Shown here: positions 60,963 to 64,000 of the stretch, one piece after another
Numbering within the stretch: the stretch's first letter is position 1
Layout: each line of letters begins with the position of its first letter
Assembly: GCA_002573585.1 (NCBI GenBank)
Contig: PDNB01000086.1
Coordinates: 1-64,000 of the forward strand
Direction of reading: 5' to 3'
Length of the DNA: 64,000 nucleotides
DNA from: Helicocarpus griseus UAMH5409
Lineage: Eukaryota > Ascomycota > Eurotiomycetes > Onygenales > Ajellomycetaceae
The notes under the pieces: model-generated
The model's database searches: none
The model's input: only the letters and a program-made list of their open reading frames with translations
Told to the model about the DNA's origin: nothing
Position numbers and translations under genes: made by a program

Positions 60963-62682
60963 TTAATCCCAATCACGCCATTCGTCCTCACCACTTCTCC
61001 TATAGCGTCCGGACGTACTAGGGCTATTTGGCTGTCTATCAGTTGTGCTTTCGTCCTCCGAAGCAACCTCTCCAGGACGAGGTCGTGGAGATATGGGCCG
61101 CAGGGTTTTCATAGAAACGCCAGTCCCTGGGCGCTGTGGATCGCTTGCTCCATCGTACAGGGCTTCGTTGCTACCAAAGCGGCGCGAGGCATTACTGTTA
61201 CCTCTAGCTGGCGTGTTGGCAGTAGGTGACCTGCTTTCGTATCTTGGAGGCGGCGGGACGGCGATCTGATGCGGCTGTGCCAGGCCGCGCCACCGTTGCA
61301 TTCTTCTGTTCTCTATTCTTTGTTTTATTTCAAGCCATTTGGCACTTGCTTCCCAATGCCAGCCGTCGCCGGTGGTGTTGCATACGGGTAGCGCCCAGAG
61401 AAGAGGTTCCTCACCGAAGAGATGCTTCAGGTTGCGACGCCAGCCTAGGTCGAAGGCGTTGGGGAGCTTCTCTCCGTCGCGTTCGTCGAGATAGTCATCG
61501 TACCGCGCTCTATCACGAGCCTGTTCCAATTCTTCGTACGAGTGGTAGAGGGATTGTTGTGCGGGCGTTAGGTATTGGTTTGATGCGTGGTTTTGGAAAT
61601 AATTTTGCCCGCTCTCTAAATCTAACGGTCGAGAGGTGGCGGTGGGTGAACTCCGTTCTTCCCCTTCCTCCGCTCGCGTGACACCGGGGATTGCGTTTGC
61701 ATGTGCATCAAAGATTTGCTGGCCATAGCCTTGGAGCCTGTGGCCAAAGCCCTGATCCATTGCCCCATTGACCGGGGTGAGTCTTTCATGCCTCTGTCGG
61801 TCGAATGATTGGCGTATAGGAGCAAGATACCTAGTCTTCTCTAGGCATTCTATAGTTGTCAAACCTCGTACTGCGAGGCTGATATGCCAAGCTGTAAATC
61901 CCGTCAAAACGAGGCCAATTATCCCAGCTATAATTGACAAAAGAATATTGGAGACGGGAGCCAATGATTCGGCAAACCGGGTGTCATTTAGCACTTCGGT
62001 CCAAACCCAGGTAGCCGAAACTGCAAAGCAGACCCAGCAAAATAAACATGTATATATCAGAAACAGCAAAAAGGCCTTGTAGTTGCGGAACCCAACGCAT
62101 GTAGCTAGCCAGGGGCAATGATGATCCATCTTGAGCACACACCGCTTGCATGATGAGCAGTGATGAGTGCGATCTGGTTTTACGCACTGGCACTTTTTAC
62201 AGTATCTTTTTCCGCCGGCCGAATTTACCGTCAACGAGGTGTAATCGGTCGGTTCTGTAGTAGGGAGGGAGGAATACTCGTGTCGGTTCCGGCCACGGTT
62301 TTTCAGCGGCCCCGATGAGGGAGACCCCGGGTCTGTAAACACGGCAATCGTATACGAGACATTTAAAAGAAGGTAAAGAATCACTCCGAGAGCGGATGTT
62401 GTATGTCCTGATCTCCATGTTAGTAAACAAACTGAGACCAAGGAAACCCAGTAATGAGTGGAATGTAATGTACATACCAATCCATTTGCTTTTGGACGGC
62501 TGTATCCCTATGGTCGCTTCCACATATACAGCCCATGTGGTAAGTCCATAAACAAACGATAGTGGAAAGTATGTGAAGACATTGCAGCATAGTCGCTCAC
62601 ATCGTCGAGCAAAATCGCGGCATTTCCGCCGTGACGGTGACAATGGAGGGGAAGCGGGGGACGCGGCGGAAAACGGTTCCAT
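60963..62682 (-). CDS. PFA3: DHHC palmitoyltransferase (Pfa3-like)
   Basis: Adds palmitate to cysteines of membrane proteins, in yeast chiefly the vacuolar fusion factor Vac8. Exons on the minus strand 62682-62478 and 62407-60963 give 549 residues. Four membrane segments surround the cytosolic cysteine-rich domain: YCKKCQCVKPDRTHHCSSCK and then DHHC at about 163-166 followed by PWLATCVGFRNYKAF. The TTxE motif appears as LTTIECLEKTRY. The C-terminal tail is long, with NAFDLGWRRNLKHLFGEEPLLWALP, a block shared by filamentous-fungal Pfa3 proteins, then a Ser/Pro/Arg-rich disordered end. The ATG at 62682 is the first in frame; an upstream TTG is ignored. The intron donor is GTATGT with acceptor TCAG, joining KWIG to HTTSALG. 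Confidence 0.92.
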
Positions 62683-63230
62683 CTTGCCCAAAATCCGCTT
62701 TAACCGAATATGTATTATAGATATATCTCATCGAAACAACATAACCCTCATTGTTACTGACGAGCGCGTAGAAATAGACCGGGTGAAACGATGCCGATAA
62801 ATCCGAATCGGGGGTGACGAAGTAAAGAGGACAGCGGCGGAAGACGCGGATATCTTCGTTTTGAGGATTAGAATGAGCAAAAAAGAAGCGCTGTGTAAAA
62901 CGATTGAATGCTAAGGATTTGGTAGCAAAGGATTGGAGAAGCAGGGTATCTTGGAGTCGTCACAGTCTTTGTCTCGTGGATATCAACCAGATCAATCATG
63001 TCTGTCTGCAACTCGTCGTTGTTTCGGCGTCAGCCCTACGCGCTTGCTTATCTAATAAGAGCTCCAGCACAGCCACAGTAATATCTTGGCATTTACCCAC
63101 ATTTTCCACGTGATATAAACCGACCTCCCGTCCTCTAAACAGCCAATTCATCGAATCCAACAACATTCAAATAGACGTCGCTACAGAGTATATCGCTTGC
63201 TGCTATGAAATTGAATGATTGTTCAGTTTA
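62683..63230. other. Intergenic region between PFA3 and the GH32 gene
   Basis: About 550 bp. Holds the PFA3 promoter and the 3' end of the GH32 gene. No gene seen. Confidence 0.5.
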
Positions 63231-64000
63231 CTAATCTACCGACCAGGTGCTCTGCAGACCCCAAACTTCAATATCTGCAGTAACGTGTTCATTGAGATCG
63301 CGTGCAGAAACCGTCAATTGATCCAGGCTTTCCAAGGGGTAAAAAACAACCGTGGCGCTCTGCTCTCCATAATTCAAGAATACCTCCAAGATCGAGCGAT
63401 CAATGGCAACAGAAAAGTGAAACCTGTTGCCCTCAAAGTAAGGGACCGGGGTGGTGAACCTGGGGGTAAACGACGGACTGCTGAAGCCACGGACACCCCC
63501 TCGGTCAATGAAGAAATGCCGGTCGTTGTCTGCAACGGATATTTCACCCTTCAAAGTTTCTCCGGATGAAGTGGATTTAAAATCAAAGTTAAGGGTGCCG
63601 GTAGCACCGGTATCCGGGATATCCTGAATCGTGACTTCGAAATACAGGGCTTTGGAGGCTACTTGGGAGTAGTCGAGGGAAAGAGAATTCCTCCTGAGCG
63701 AACATCGAGCCAATGAGGTATCCCTAACAGTTTCTATGTTATATGGAGAGCTGAGAAGCATATATCCAAATCCAGCAATATCCTTCAGACTGTGCTCACG
63801 GGGAAGTGACATTGCAGATCGCCAGCCCTCCAATTCACCCGTCGGAACCTCCTGGGCATATTCCCAATTGTTCGCCCAAGCCATCGAAATTGGCGACTTT
63901 CCAGCTGGCGTGCCATAGAAAATCTGAGTAGCATAATTATCCTTTGCAAAGTCCGTGAAGCGCTCCTGAGTGTCAATGGGTACGAAGCTTGTTCCATCGA
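63231..64000 (-). CDS. Glycoside hydrolase family 32 enzyme, C-terminal part (5' end outside the window)
   Basis: Fructan or sucrose hydrolase of family GH32 (invertase, inulinase or levanase). The frame is open from the window edge to the stop at 63231, so only about 255 C-terminal residues are visible. The beta-propeller part shows RFTDFAKDNYATQIFYGTP and MAWANNWEYAQEVPTGELEGWRSAMSLPREHSL, the conserved end of the catalytic domain. The following beta-sandwich has the family's FHFSVAIDRSILEVFLNYGEQSATVVFYP. The nucleophile and acid/base residues lie outside the window, so activity cannot be judged, nor can a signal peptide. The product is probably secreted or vacuolar. No intron in this part. 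Confidence 0.9.
   Translation of the reverse strand, partial: DGTSFVPIDTQERFTDFAKDNYATQIFYGTPAGKSPISMAWANNWEYAQEVPTGELEGWRSAMSLPREHSLKDIAGFGYMLLSSPYNIETVRDTSLARCSLRRNSLSLDYSQVASKALYFEVTIQDIPDTGATGTLNFDFKSTSSGETLKGEISVADNDRHFFIDRGGVRGFSSPSFTPRFTTPVPYFEGNRFHFSVAIDRSILEVFLNYGEQSATVVFYPLESLDQLTVSARDLNEHVTADIEVWGLQSTWSVD

Noticed and set aside
1..64000. Biosynthetic, defence or CRISPR-like gene cluster
   Set aside because: The genes are unrelated housekeeping and accessory functions with independent promoters; no array or cluster-type enzymes were seen.

Overview
The window looks like nuclear DNA of a filamentous ascomycete (Pezizomycotina), most likely a eurotiomycete. The genes are spaced by 0.3-3 kb on both strands. 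They carry many short spliceosomal introns (45-262 bp) with GTAWGT-like donors and CTAAC/CTGAC-like branch points. The protein set is typical of such fungi. I recognise no bacterial-style operon, CRISPR array, rRNA, tRNA or transposon. The species call rests on protein style only.

Layout: 711-2912 (-) mitochondrial glutamyl-tRNA synthetase, divergent from 3334-4947 (+) a farnesylation-type J-protein (Xdj1/Ydj1 class) whose ATG is split by an intron. Then come 7058-7654 (+) unknown protein, 8463-9159 (-) hotdog thioesterase-like protein, 9709-11405 (+) RluA/Pus9-type pseudouridine synthase, 13903-14232 (+) small six-cysteine secreted protein, and 15279-17062 (-) MFS sugar transporter. A gene-poor stretch follows with a decayed phosphotransferase gene (19914-21190). 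Next are 23193-24037 (-) ribosomal protein eL32, 25057-26271 (+) heme oxygenase, 27292-28193 (-) a kinase-like gene with one frameshift, 28873-29871 (-) a Sec2-domain Rab exchange factor, 30566-31066 (-) a small membrane protein, 32772-34859 (-) eIF4B, and 36523-37393 (+) a small membrane protein. The largest gene is 38523-47606 (+) Fmp27/BLTP2-type bridge-like lipid transfer protein. It is followed by 49836-50930 (+) a decayed BTB gene, 51614-52962 (-) a polytopic membrane protein, 54151-60526 (+) the TFIIIC B-block-binding subunit (Tfc3), 60963-62682 (-) palmitoyltransferase Pfa3, and 63231-64000 (-) the C-terminal end of a GH32 invertase/inulinase that runs off the window.

The core genes serve general functions: translation and tRNA biology (MSE1, Pus9, eL32, eIF4B, TFIIIC), membrane traffic and lipid handling (Sec2, Pfa3, Fmp27) and protein folding. 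They are not a pathway cluster. The accessory material consists of the secreted protein, three frameshifted members of expanded fungal families, the sugar transporter and the GH32 enzyme. I found no clearly new multi-gene system. The most interesting signal is a near-consensus tRNA-type B box 74 bp upstream of the ATG of the gene for the TFIIIC B-box-binding subunit, which suggests possible autoregulation. All exon joins below were worked out by hand from reading frame, splice signals and family resemblance.
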